NCBI RefSeq assembly: GCF_938028185.1
Contig: NZ_CALJAH010000443.1
Span: 1-7,842 of the forward strand
Source: an uncultured Cardiobacterium sp.
GTDB taxonomy: Bacteria; Pseudomonadota; Gammaproteobacteria; Cardiobacteriales; Cardiobacteriaceae
DNA length: 7,842 bases
Direction: 5' to 3'
Under the pieces are notes generated by a model that was given only the letters and a program-made list of their open reading frames with translations, did not search any database and was not told the DNA's origin. This document shows, piece after piece, positions 1 through 5,693 of the stretch. Each line of letters begins with the position of its first letter. Positions within the stretch are counted from its first letter, which is position 1. The position numbers and the translations under genes were made by a program.

Positions 1-57
1 CCCCGCTGCGGGCTTCGCCCTGCAGGGGAGGGGGATTTTTCAAATTGTAAACAGCAC
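1..57. repeat. Partial intergenic repeat with GC-rich hairpin, 3' of murI
   Basis: Positions 1-28 fold into a strong imperfect hairpin: GGGC (10-13) pairs with GCCC (17-20) around a TTC loop, and the stem continues outward with single-base bulges at 21 and 5. A G-rich stretch, a T run (36-40) and the 13-mer AATTGTAAACAGC (43-55) follow. The same 13-mer occurs inverted just after the last gene (7735-7747), where it also sits next to hairpins. I read this as one end of a dispersed REP-like intergenic repeat cut by the window edge. It might also help end murI transcripts, but no U-tract after the hairpin can be seen inside the window. Confidence 0.5.
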
Positions 58-870
58 TTAGCCGAGGCGGACGGTTTCGAGGTCATCGAAACTGCGGCCA
101 AGGAAGCGTTCGCCGATGGCGCGGAAGCGCAGCGGGATGTCGCTGACGCAGTAGCGGTAATGCGCGCTGTCGCTGCCTTGCCGCAAGAGTCCTGCGGCGG
201 CGAGCGCGCGGGCGGTGTGTTCGGCGGTGGTGGTGGCGGAATCGACCAGTGCGAGGTGCGGGGCTTCTTCGCGCAGCAGCGGTTTGAGCAGCGGGTAGTG
301 GGTGCAGCCGAGGACGAGGGTGTCGGCGTCGTCGGCCAGTATCGGCTTCAGGTATTCGCGCACGGTGAGGCGGGTGACGTCGTGGTCGAGCCAGCCTTCT
401 TCCACCAGCGGCACCAACAGCGGGCAGGCCTGCGATTGCACCCGCGCCTGCGGGTCGTGCGCGTGGATGGCGCGGGCGTAGGCGTTGCTGTTCACCGTGG
501 TGTTGGTGGCGATGACGGCGATGTGGTGATTGCGGCTGGTGCGCAGTGCCGCCTGCGCCCCGGCGCTGATGACGTCCAGCACCGGCAGTCCGCCCGCCTG
601 GGCGCGGATGGCATCGCCGGCGACGGCGGCGATGGTGTTGCAGGCGATGACCAGCGCCTTGACCCGCTGCGCGAGGAGAAATGCCACGATTTGCGCGCTG
701 TAGGTTTCGATGGTGGCGCGCGATTTGACGCCGTAGGGCACGCGCGCGGTGTCGCCGTAGTAGATGAGGTGTTCGAGCGGCAGGCGTTCCATCAGCGCGC
801 GGACGACGGTGAGGCCGCCAACGCCGCTGTCGAAGACGCCGATGGGGCGGTTTTGCAGGGTGTCGGTCAT
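58..870 (-). CDS. murI: Glutamate racemase MurI
   Basis: Cytoplasmic cofactor-independent racemase that converts L-glutamate to D-glutamate for the peptidoglycan stem peptide. The 270-residue length is normal for the family. Visible signatures are FDSGVGGLT with the catalytic-region Asp14 and Ser15, YYGDTARVPYG (37-47), ACNT with the first catalytic Cys77, EEGW near residue 157, and LGCTHYP with the second catalytic Cys189 and His191. Both half-sites of the two-base mechanism are therefore intact. The frame stays open far upstream, but the ATG at 870 places the conserved N-terminus correctly, and the extension only reads antisense through the divergent HAD gene. No good Shine-Dalgarno precedes this ATG. 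The gene stands alone, divergent from the gmhB-plsC-dnaB operon, and ends beside a repeat. Confidence 0.96.
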   Translation of the reverse strand: MTDTLQNRPIGVFDSGVGGLTVVRALMERLPLEHLIYYGDTARVPYGVKSRATIETYSAQIVAFLLAQRVKALVIACNTIAAVAGDAIRAQAGGLPVLDVISAGAQAALRTSRNHHIAVIATNTTVNSNAYARAIHAHDPQARVQSQACPLLVPLVEEGWLDHDVTRLTVREYLKPILADDADTLVLGCTHYPLLKPLLREEAPHLALVDSATTTAEHTARALAAAGLLRQGSDSAHYRYCVSDIPLRFRAIGERFLGRSFDDLETVRLG

Positions 871-944
871 GGGGACGCAGGGCAACGGTAAAGGCGCAAG
901 GATACAGGATTTGCGCGGCGGGCGGCGGCGGCGCGGGCGGCGTG

Positions 945-953
945 TGCTACACT
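945..953 (+). promoter_or_regulatory. Putative extended -10 promoter of the gmhB-plsC-dnaB operon
   Basis: TGC followed by TACACT forms an extended -10 element (TGnTAnAnT type) in the 117-bp gap between divergent murI and the HAD gene. No recognisable -35 hexamer lies 16-18 bp upstream, where the DNA is almost pure G and C, so the TG extension would have to compensate. Initiation would fall near 960, leaving a leader of about 28 nt. The element closely resembles the one proposed for ygfZ. This is inferred from motif and position only. Confidence 0.45.
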
Positions 954-987
954 TCGCGCCAGTTTTTCCCACGGGAGTGTGTTGTAA

Positions 988-1539
988 ATGTTTGATTTTT
1001 CCAAGAAGCTGGTGTTGTTTGACCGCGATGGCGTCTTGAATGAAAACGCGGCGGTGCGGCGGCCGGAAGAGTTGCGCCTCTTGTCCAACGCCCTGCGCGG
1101 CATCGCCCGCCTCACCCAGGCCGGTTTTCGCGTCGGCGTTTGTACCAATCAGGGCGCGATTGCCCACGGCGCGCTGGACGAGGCGATGCTGGCGCGCATT
1201 CACGCGCGGCTGCTGTTGGTGGCGCGCGAGTTCGGCGGCGACATCGCCCGCATTGTTTTTTGCGCCAGCGCCGATGCGGCGCATCCGTGGCGCAAGCCCA
1301 ATCCGGGGATGCTGCTCGATCAGGCGGCGTTTTTTGGCGTGGCGCTCGCGGGCGTGCCGTTTGTCGGCGACAGTCTCGCCGATGTGCAGGCGGCGCGGGC
1401 GGCAGGCGCGGCACCGGTGCTGGTGAAAACCGGCAACGGCCGCGCGGTGGCGCACAAGTGGCGCGGCAAGCTGGAGGATGTCGCGGTTTATGCCAATGTG
1501 GAAACAGCGGTTGAGAGTTGGTTAAAGGAGGCGGCGTGA
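988..1539 (+). CDS. gmhB: GmhB-like HAD-family phosphatase (heptose-bisphosphate phosphatase type)
   Basis: A 183-residue HAD-superfamily phosphatase that best fits GmhB, which removes the 7-phosphate of D-glycero-beta-D-manno-heptose 1,7-bisphosphate on the route to ADP-heptose for LPS inner core. Motif I is FDRDGVLN (nucleophile Asp12, acid/base Asp14), motif II is TNQG (Thr53), motif III is RKPNPGM (Arg102, Lys103), and motif IV is GDSLADVQAA (Asp128). Typical GmhB carries a zinc loop with a CxH...CxC pattern just before RKPxPGM. Here that stretch is shortened and holds only Cys92 and His99, so the zinc site looks lost. The ATG at 988 follows GGGAG (973-977). The stop overlaps the plsC start as TGATG, and a gmhB-plsC order is known from other proteobacteria. 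The HAD hydrolase call is firm; the exact substrate is inferred. Confidence 0.82.
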   Translation: MFDFSKKLVLFDRDGVLNENAAVRRPEELRLLSNALRGIARLTQAGFRVGVCTNQGAIAHGALDEAMLARIHARLLLVAREFGGDIARIVFCASADAAHPWRKPNPGMLLDQAAFFGVALAGVPFVGDSLADVQAARAAGAAPVLVKTGNGRAVAHKWRGKLEDVAVYANVETAVESWLKEAA

Positions 1540-2270
1540 TGCGCGGGTTTCGCACGGTGTTGTTCAAGGTGCTGTTTGTGCCAGTCACCATTTTGTGGAC
1601 GATTTTTATTGTCTGCCTGATTGTGCTGCCGTTCCCGCTGCGGCTGCGCCTCGCCTTCGGCTGGGGCTACAGCACGATTTGGCTGGCGCGGCTCATCTGC
1701 GGCATCCGCTGGGAGATTCACGGGCTGGAGCAGATGCCGCCCGGTACCTGCGTGCTGCTGGTCAATCACCAGTCCACCTGGGAGACGGCGTTTTTGCCGA
1801 AGCTGAAAATGCGCCAGGTGTGGGTGCTGAAGCGCGAGCTGATGTGGTTGCCGTTTTTTGGCTGGGCGCTGGCGGTGTTGCACCCGATACCGATCAACCG
1901 CAAGGATGGTCGGCGGGCGATACAGAAGGTGATTGCGCAGGGGCGGCAACGCATTGAGGCGGGTTATTCGGTGATTCTCTTCCCGGAGGGGACGCGCGCG
2001 CCGTTTGATGCGCCGTTGCCGTTCAAGGCGGGTGCGGCGCGGCTGGCGGCGGCGCTGGGTGTGCCCGCCGTGCCGGTCGCGCACAATGCCGGGCAGTTCT
2101 GGCCGAAACGCGGGCTGATGCACCCCGGCACGGTGCAGGTCGTCGTCGGCGCGCCGATTGACCCGGCGGGGAAAACCGTCGCGGAAATCAACGAATTGGC
2201 GGAACGCTGGGTTAATGAAACGCGCGCGCGGCTGGTCGCGGCGGAAAAAGCACGGCGCGGGGAGGCGTGA
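1539..2270 (+). CDS. plsC: 1-acyl-sn-glycerol-3-phosphate acyltransferase PlsC
   Basis: Inner-membrane acyltransferase that acylates lysophosphatidic acid at the sn-2 position to give phosphatidic acid, the precursor of all phospholipids. The 243 residues begin with a hydrophobic membrane segment (about 8-32). Acyltransferase block I is NHQSTWE, with His77 and Glu82, the HX4E variant of the usual HX4D. Block II is near PIPINRKDG (116-124), block III is FPEGTR (148-153), and block IV is VPAVPVAHNAG (175-185). The ATG at 1539 is chosen over an in-frame TTG at 1518 because a strong AAAGGAGG (1525-1532) sits 6 nt before it and it forms a TGATG overlap with the previous stop. Its own stop overlaps the dnaB start in the same way. 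Confidence 0.94.
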   Translation: MRGFRTVLFKVLFVPVTILWTIFIVCLIVLPFPLRLRLAFGWGYSTIWLARLICGIRWEIHGLEQMPPGTCVLLVNHQSTWETAFLPKLKMRQVWVLKRELMWLPFFGWALAVLHPIPINRKDGRRAIQKVIAQGRQRIEAGYSVILFPEGTRAPFDAPLPFKAGAARLAAALGVPAVPVAHNAGQFWPKRGLMHPGTVQVVVGAPIDPAGKTVAEINELAERWVNETRARLVAAEKARRGEA

Positions 2271-3673
2271 TGGCAGATTTTGCAGGACAGGAAGAGCGGC
2301 TGCGCCAGCCGCCGCAGTCGCAGGATGCGGAGCAGGCAGTGCTGGCGGGCGTATTGCTTGACGGCGAAATGTGGGATCGCGTCGCCGGGCGGGTGGAAGC
2401 GGTGGATTTCTACAGCCGCGCGCACCAGCTCATCTTTCAGGCGATGGCGACGGTGGCGTCGCGCAGTCAGCCGCTGGATATTGTTACCGTCGCCGATGCG
2501 CTGCGCGAGCGGGGTGAGCTGGAAAACAGCGGCGGCACCGCCTATCTCTCCAGCCTCGCCGATGCCTACGGCAGCGCGCAGAACGTCGTCGCCTACGCCG
2601 ACATCGTGCGTGAGGCGTCCATCCTGCGCTCACTCTTAAAAAGCAGCGGCGACATCGCGCAGAGCGTTTACTTCCCGGAAGGGCGCACCGCCGCGCAACT
2701 GCTGGACAGCGCCGAGCAGCGCGTGTTCGACATCAAAAACCAGTACCAGAAAAACGAGCGCGACGGCTTCCACCAGATGAAAACCGTGCTGGCCGACACC
2801 GTCGCCTACATCCAGGAAATCGGGCGGCGCGGCACCGACGTCATCGGCATCCCCACCGGCTTCAAGGATTTGGACAAAATGACCGCCGGAATGCAGGCGG
2901 GCGACCTCATCATCATCGCCGGACGCCCCTCAATGGGCAAAACCACCTTCGCGATGAACATCGCCGAAGCGGTCGCCATTGGCGCCAAACTGCCGGTCGC
3001 CATCTTCTCGCTGGAAATGCCGGCGCGGGCGCTGGTACTGCGGATGATGTCATCGCTCGGCAGCATCGACCAGTCCGAACTGCGCAAAGGCGAAATCAAG
3101 GGCGAAAACGAACGGCGCAAACTCACCATCGCCGTCAGCCAGCTCCAAAACGCGCCCATCTACATCGACGACGGCTCCAACCTCACCGCCACCGACCTGC
3201 GCGCGCGGGTGCGGCGGCTGAAAAGCGAAGTGGGCGATTTGGGACTGGTGCTGGTCGATTACCTGCAACTGATGCAACTGCCGGACAGCCGCGGCAACGA
3301 CAACCGCGCCGCACTGGTCGGCGAAATCTCGCGCGCGCTCAAGCTGCTCGCCAAAGAAATGGACGTGCCGGTGATTGCGCTGTCGCAATTGTCGCGCCAG
3401 GTGGAAAGCCGCCCGAACAAGCGCCCCATCATGTCGGACATCCGCGAATCCGGCGCGATTGAGCAGGACGCGGACGTCATCATGTTCGTCTATCGCGACG
3501 AAGTGTATAACCCGGACTCACCGGAAAAAGGCATCGCCGAAATCGTCATCGGCAAACAGCGCAACGGCCCGATTGGCACGGTCAAACTGAGCTTTCAGGG
3601 GCAGTACCTGCGCTTCGGCGATCTCGCCCACGGCTACGGCGGCGGCGCGGTACAGGAAGGGTTTGATGACTGA
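2270..3673 (+). CDS. dnaB: Replicative DNA helicase DnaB
   Basis: Hexameric 5'-3' helicase that unwinds DNA at the replication fork and works with the DnaG primase. At 467 residues it is full length. The N-terminal primase-interaction domain covers about 15-115, a linker follows, and the RecA-like motor starts near 185. Walker A is GRPSMGKT (218-225, Lys224), the catalytic glutamate lies in FSLEM (Glu249), Walker B is LVLVDYLQL (Asp330), ALSQLSRQVESR (370-381) is the sensor region, and SDIRESGAIEQDAD (389-402) and GKQRNGPIG (428-436) are the late conserved motifs. No intein interrupts the P-loop or later motifs. The ATG at 2270 overlaps the plsC stop as TGATG, with GGGGAGG (2259-2265) 4 nt upstream. 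A GTG one codon earlier is less likely. Two hairpin terminators follow. Coupling to plsC is unusual for dnaB. Confidence 0.97.
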   Translation: MADFAGQEERLRQPPQSQDAEQAVLAGVLLDGEMWDRVAGRVEAVDFYSRAHQLIFQAMATVASRSQPLDIVTVADALRERGELENSGGTAYLSSLADAYGSAQNVVAYADIVREASILRSLLKSSGDIAQSVYFPEGRTAAQLLDSAEQRVFDIKNQYQKNERDGFHQMKTVLADTVAYIQEIGRRGTDVIGIPTGFKDLDKMTAGMQAGDLIIIAGRPSMGKTTFAMNIAEAVAIGAKLPVAIFSLEMPARALVLRMMSSLGSIDQSELRKGEIKGENERRKLTIAVSQLQNAPIYIDDGSNLTATDLRARVRRLKSEVGDLGLVLVDYLQLMQLPDSRGNDNRAALVGEISRALKLLAKEMDVPVIALSQLSRQVESRPNKRPIMSDIRESGAIEQDADVIMFVYRDEVYNPDSPEKGIAEIVIGKQRNGPIGTVKLSFQGQYLRFGDLAHGYGGGAVQEGFDD

Positions 3674-3699
3674 AGCGCCCCGTGAGGCGGGATAGCCAT

Positions 3700-3729
3700 A
3701 AAAGCCGTATGCACTGGCATACGGCTTTT
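3700..3729 (+). terminator. Rho-independent terminator of the dnaB operon
   Basis: GCCGTATGC (3704-3712) and GCATACGGC (3717-3725) form a perfect 9-bp stem with an ACTG loop. It is extended by AAAA (3700-3703) pairing with TTTT (3726-3729). The structure begins 26 nt after the dnaB stop. Flanking A and T runs could make it work in both directions, and it lies between convergent genes. Confidence 0.87.
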
Positions 3730-3748
3730 CTTTGGCGTGAAGCGATAA

Positions 3749-3772
3749 AAAACCCCGCGGTGGCGGGGTTTT
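3749..3772 (-). terminator. Bidirectional terminator serving the META lipoprotein operon
   Basis: CCCCGC (3753-3758) and GCGGGG (3763-3768) form a GC-rich stem with a GGTG loop, extended by AAAA/TTTT. On the minus strand a run of six U (from 3752 down to 3747) follows the stem, ideal for transcripts leaving the lipoprotein gene that stops at 3792. On the plus strand it ends in TTTT (3769-3772), so it could back up the dnaB terminator 20 nt upstream. Confidence 0.84.
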
Positions 3773-3791
3773 CTGTGGATGAAAAACGGGT

Positions 3792-4241
3792 TTAGCGGGC
3801 ACTTTGCGGCGGTGCGGGGCGGAATTGCAGTTCGCTGTTGTCGCCACTGATGGTGAGGCTGTCGCCCTCGCGTTTGAGGTGTTTGACCGCGCTCATCGCT
3901 TCGAGGTAGTCGCTTTCGAGGCGCATCGCTTCGACCGGCCCGGCCATCAGCGTGGTCGTCGGCGGTTCGGGGTGTTCGATGTTGCCGCCGCGGATTTTTA
4001 CCGGCACGCGGTAGTGGTTGATGGCGGAGACGCCGGTGAAGGCGTCTTTTTCCTGGGTGAGGGTGACGGTGCCGTCCTGGACGTTCAGCGGTTTGCCGTT
4101 GAGCTGGCCGGCGACGAGTACCCATTGGCTGCCGCTGCGCGGGCTGTCTCCGGCGCTGATGTTGCCGGGGTTGCTGTCGGCCTGGCAGGCGGCGAGCAGG
4201 GTGGCGCCGAGGAGGGCAAAGGCGTGGTGTGTTGTTTTCAT
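3792..4241 (-). CDS. META-domain lipoprotein (HslJ-like)
   Basis: A 149-residue predicted lipoprotein. The N-terminus has a lipobox ending LLAAC with acceptor Cys19, followed by Gln20 rather than Asp, which by the Lol rule suggests the outer membrane. The rest resembles the META/HslJ domain: QWVL with Trp40, GVSAINHY (70-77) where family members usually have G..GCN.Y, TTTLMAGP (95-102), ESDYL (109-113), and a final beta strand with SELQF. The conserved cysteines of many META domains are absent. META proteins are linked to envelope stress and novobiocin or heat resistance in E. coli, but no enzyme activity is known. The start overlaps the yhcB-like stop as ATGA, and AGGGGA lies 8 nt upstream, so the two are probably translated together. 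The family call is from motif pattern only. Confidence 0.83.
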   Translation of the reverse strand: MKTTHHAFALLGATLLAACQADSNPGNISAGDSPRSGSQWVLVAGQLNGKPLNVQDGTVTLTQEKDAFTGVSAINHYRVPVKIRGGNIEHPEPPTTTLMAGPVEAMRLESDYLEAMSAVKHLKREGDSLTISGDNSELQFRPAPPQSAR

Positions 4242-4804
4242 GGTGTTTTCCCCTGGTTGTTTTGCAGGTGGCGTTTGACCGCTTCTTGCGGGGTCTCGCT
4301 TTTGCCCGCTTCGGAAGCTGCCGGTTCTGACGGTTTTTTGTCGGGTGATGGTGCAGGTGGCTCCGCCGGCGTGGGTTTGGCAACCGGTTTGGGCGGGACG
4401 GGCGCGGGTTTTTCTGCCGGTTGGGCGGCGGGGGCTGCCGGGGCGCTGTCGCCGCTGTCTGCGGCGAAGCCGAGGGTGATGGTTTTGTTTTGCCGTTTTT
4501 CGATTTGTTTTTGCAGGGTTTCTTTGTCCATCAGTGCGCGCGCGCCGCTGCTGAGCTGGTGATAGACGTTTTTGTAGCCGTCGGCGAGTTGTTCGACGGC
4601 GTCGGCGGTGCGGATGAAGTGGCCGTTGACGTTGTTGCGGTAGTCGGCGAAGGCTTTTTTCAGCGCTTCGTGCTCCTGGCGCAAGGTGTCGCTTTCTTCT
4701 TGCAGGTCTTCGGCGTGGTGCTGGTTGGTGTTTTTGATAATCCAGACGAGGACGGCGCCGATAAAGAAGCCGATGGCAGCGGCGACGATGATGCTGGGGC
4801 TCAT
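4238..4804 (-). CDS. zapG: YhcB/ZapG-like (DUF1043) membrane protein with a long Pro/Ala tail
   Basis: A 188-residue inner-membrane protein of the YhcB family. In E. coli YhcB (ZapG) connects the divisome with envelope synthesis, and its loss disturbs cell shape and division. Here a transmembrane helix (about 5-23) is followed by a charged, probably coiled-coil segment (27-60) and the family core VNGHF (59-63) through GYKNVYHQL (76-84), which matches the region around SHFARSAELL and DYRQLYQHM in E. coli. After about residue 118 comes a low-complexity Ala/Pro/Lys tail (120-165) and a short polar end. The E. coli protein is about 130 residues, so the tail is an extension. AGGAG precedes the ATG. 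A 35-bp gap separates it from ygfZ upstream; a TAAAAT hexamer over the ygfZ stop might be a weak internal -10. It overlaps the META gene by ATGA. Confidence 0.83.
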   Translation of the reverse strand: MSPSIIVAAAIGFFIGAVLVWIIKNTNQHHAEDLQEESDTLRQEHEALKKAFADYRNNVNGHFIRTADAVEQLADGYKNVYHQLSSGARALMDKETLQKQIEKRQNKTITLGFAADSGDSAPAAPAAQPAEKPAPVPPKPVAKPTPAEPPAPSPDKKPSEPAASEAGKSETPQEAVKRHLQNNQGKTP

Positions 4805-4839
4805 GGTGTCTCCTGTAGGTTTATGGGTGTCCGTGAATT

Positions 4840-5604
4840 TTAGGCATTTTTGGCGGTGACGGGGTGGAAGGTCAAGGTTTGGTCATGGTCGCGCAGGTGC
4901 AGGGGTTTGTTGAGGTAATGGCTGTCAATGACGCCTTGGGCGACGGTGCCGTGCGTGTCGTGTCCGTAATCGAGCAGGGTGCCGACGGGTTTGTGGTGCG
5001 TGTTGTAGAGGGTGCGCTGACCGCTGGCAAGGCCGGGTGCGGTGGCGGTGGCGAGCTGGTGTTGCGGTTTTTTTTGATGCGGCGCGTGGTCGCGGGGCGC
5101 GAGGTGGAGGGTGTGCGGCGCGTAGTGTCCGGCGGTGTCGGCGTGGATTTCGGCGATACCGGCGCGGATGCGGGCGGCATACCATGCTTCGCCGGGCAGG
5201 GCGTCTGGCAGTGGTTGTGCGCTGATGACGGGGATGAGTCCGGTAATGCCGCCAAGGCGGGCGATGCCGTCGTCGTGGTGGATGTGGCGTTCGGGGTCGG
5301 GGTTGTCGCCGGCAAGGGCGGCAAAATGCAGGGCGGTTTCTTCGAGGGTGATGTCGCGTGCGCCGGTGTGCTGGCGCAGTTGGGCGAGTGCCACTGCGGC
5401 GACGGAGCGCGGCAGGCGCAGCAGGATGCCGTCCGGCCAGGGGATGAGCCAGAGTACGGCCAGCACTTTGTCGTGCGGGTTGCAGCAGGCGGCGCAGTGC
5501 CAGTAGCCGCGTGCGAGGGCGTCCTTGTCGCAGACGAGGTGTTCTTGCAGGAATGTCCCGGCGTCCGGTCCGGTGGCTTTCAGTATGAGGGTGTCATCTT
5601 TCAT
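4840..5604 (-). CDS. ygfZ: Divergent YgfZ-like folate-binding-type protein lacking the signature motif
   Basis: YgfZ proteins share the GcvT-like aminomethyltransferase fold, bind tetrahydrofolate and help maintain Fe-S enzymes such as MiaB. The 254 residues keep the family pattern: ATGPDAGTFLQ (10-20), a central region around CNPHDKVLAV (41-50), WYAARIRAGI (141-150) followed by the Gly-x-Tyr-Ala-Pro stretch (159-163), and the beta-rich C-terminus from about 205. It is shorter than E. coli YgfZ (326). The hallmark KGCYxGQE motif is missing: where it should fall, about 173-190, the sequence reads HAPHQKKPQHQLATATAP, with no cysteine. An A8 run in the coding strand lies exactly there. The protein is histidine-rich (23 His) and has a CAACC cluster at 37-41. 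The ATG at 5604 has AGGA about 9 nt upstream; a longer frame would overlap sdhE. It is divergent from sdhE, as in enterobacteria, which supports the call. Confidence 0.8.
   Translation of the reverse strand: MKDDTLILKATGPDAGTFLQEHLVCDKDALARGYWHCAACCNPHDKVLAVLWLIPWPDGILLRLPRSVAAVALAQLRQHTGARDITLEETALHFAALAGDNPDPERHIHHDDGIARLGGITGLIPVISAQPLPDALPGEAWYAARIRAGIAEIHADTAGHYAPHTLHLAPRDHAPHQKKPQHQLATATAPGLASGQRTLYNTHHKPVGTLLDYGHDTHGTVAQGVIDSHYLNKPLHLRDHDQTLTFHPVTAKNA
5068..5075 (-). other. Eight-base A/T homopolymer inside ygfZ
   Basis: The plus strand has T8, so the ygfZ coding strand reads CAA AAA AAA CC at codons 177-180 (Gln-Lys-Lys-Pro). A run of this length is unusual in such GC-rich coding DNA and is prone to polymerase or ribosome slippage. 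It coincides with the place where the conserved YgfZ motif should be. I read both other frames after the run, and neither restores KGCYxGQE. Confidence 0.6.
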
Positions 5605-5644
5605 CGCGCGGTTTCCTGTGGATATTTGTGGTTTGGACGGTGAT

Positions 5645-5653
5645 ATTGTAGCA
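5645..5653 (-). promoter_or_regulatory. Putative extended -10 promoter of ygfZ
   Basis: On the minus strand this reads TGC then TACAAT, an extended -10 with five of six consensus bases. Transcription would start near 5638 and give a leader of about 34 nt before the ygfZ ATG at 5604. I see no good -35 hexamer. It lies in the 89-bp gap shared by divergent ygfZ and sdhE; no convincing promoter for sdhE was found there. Confidence 0.48.
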
Positions 5654-5693
5654 TTTTGCGGGTAGTTTTGTGGCGTTATGCCGGGAGTGTGTG

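Noticed and set aside
897..910. murI -10 box (TATCCT on the minus strand)
   Set aside because: Weak match with no -35 partner; not strong enough to list as a promoter.
871..1455. N-terminal extension of the murI reading frame
   Set aside because: The extra 195 residues are Arg/Ala/His-rich shadow coding antisense to the HAD gene. The conserved racemase N-terminus starts at the ATG at 870.
2924..2947. Intein in the DnaB P-loop
   Set aside because: DnaB is a common intein host, but the Walker A region and the later motifs are continuous here.
3804..4562. Plus-strand open frame opposite the META and YhcB-like genes
   Set aside because: It covers two recognisable minus-strand genes that overlap by ATGA; the Gly/Ala/Val-rich translation shows no domain.
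5000..5075. A simple frameshift that hides a normal YgfZ motif
   Set aside because: I read both alternative frames after the A8 run, and neither gives KGCYxGQE or anything near it; the C-terminus in the present frame continues the family pattern.
4864..5643. Plus-strand open frame opposite ygfZ
   Set aside because: Gly/Val-rich shadow translation without motifs; the minus-strand YgfZ pattern and the divergent sdhE context are convincing.
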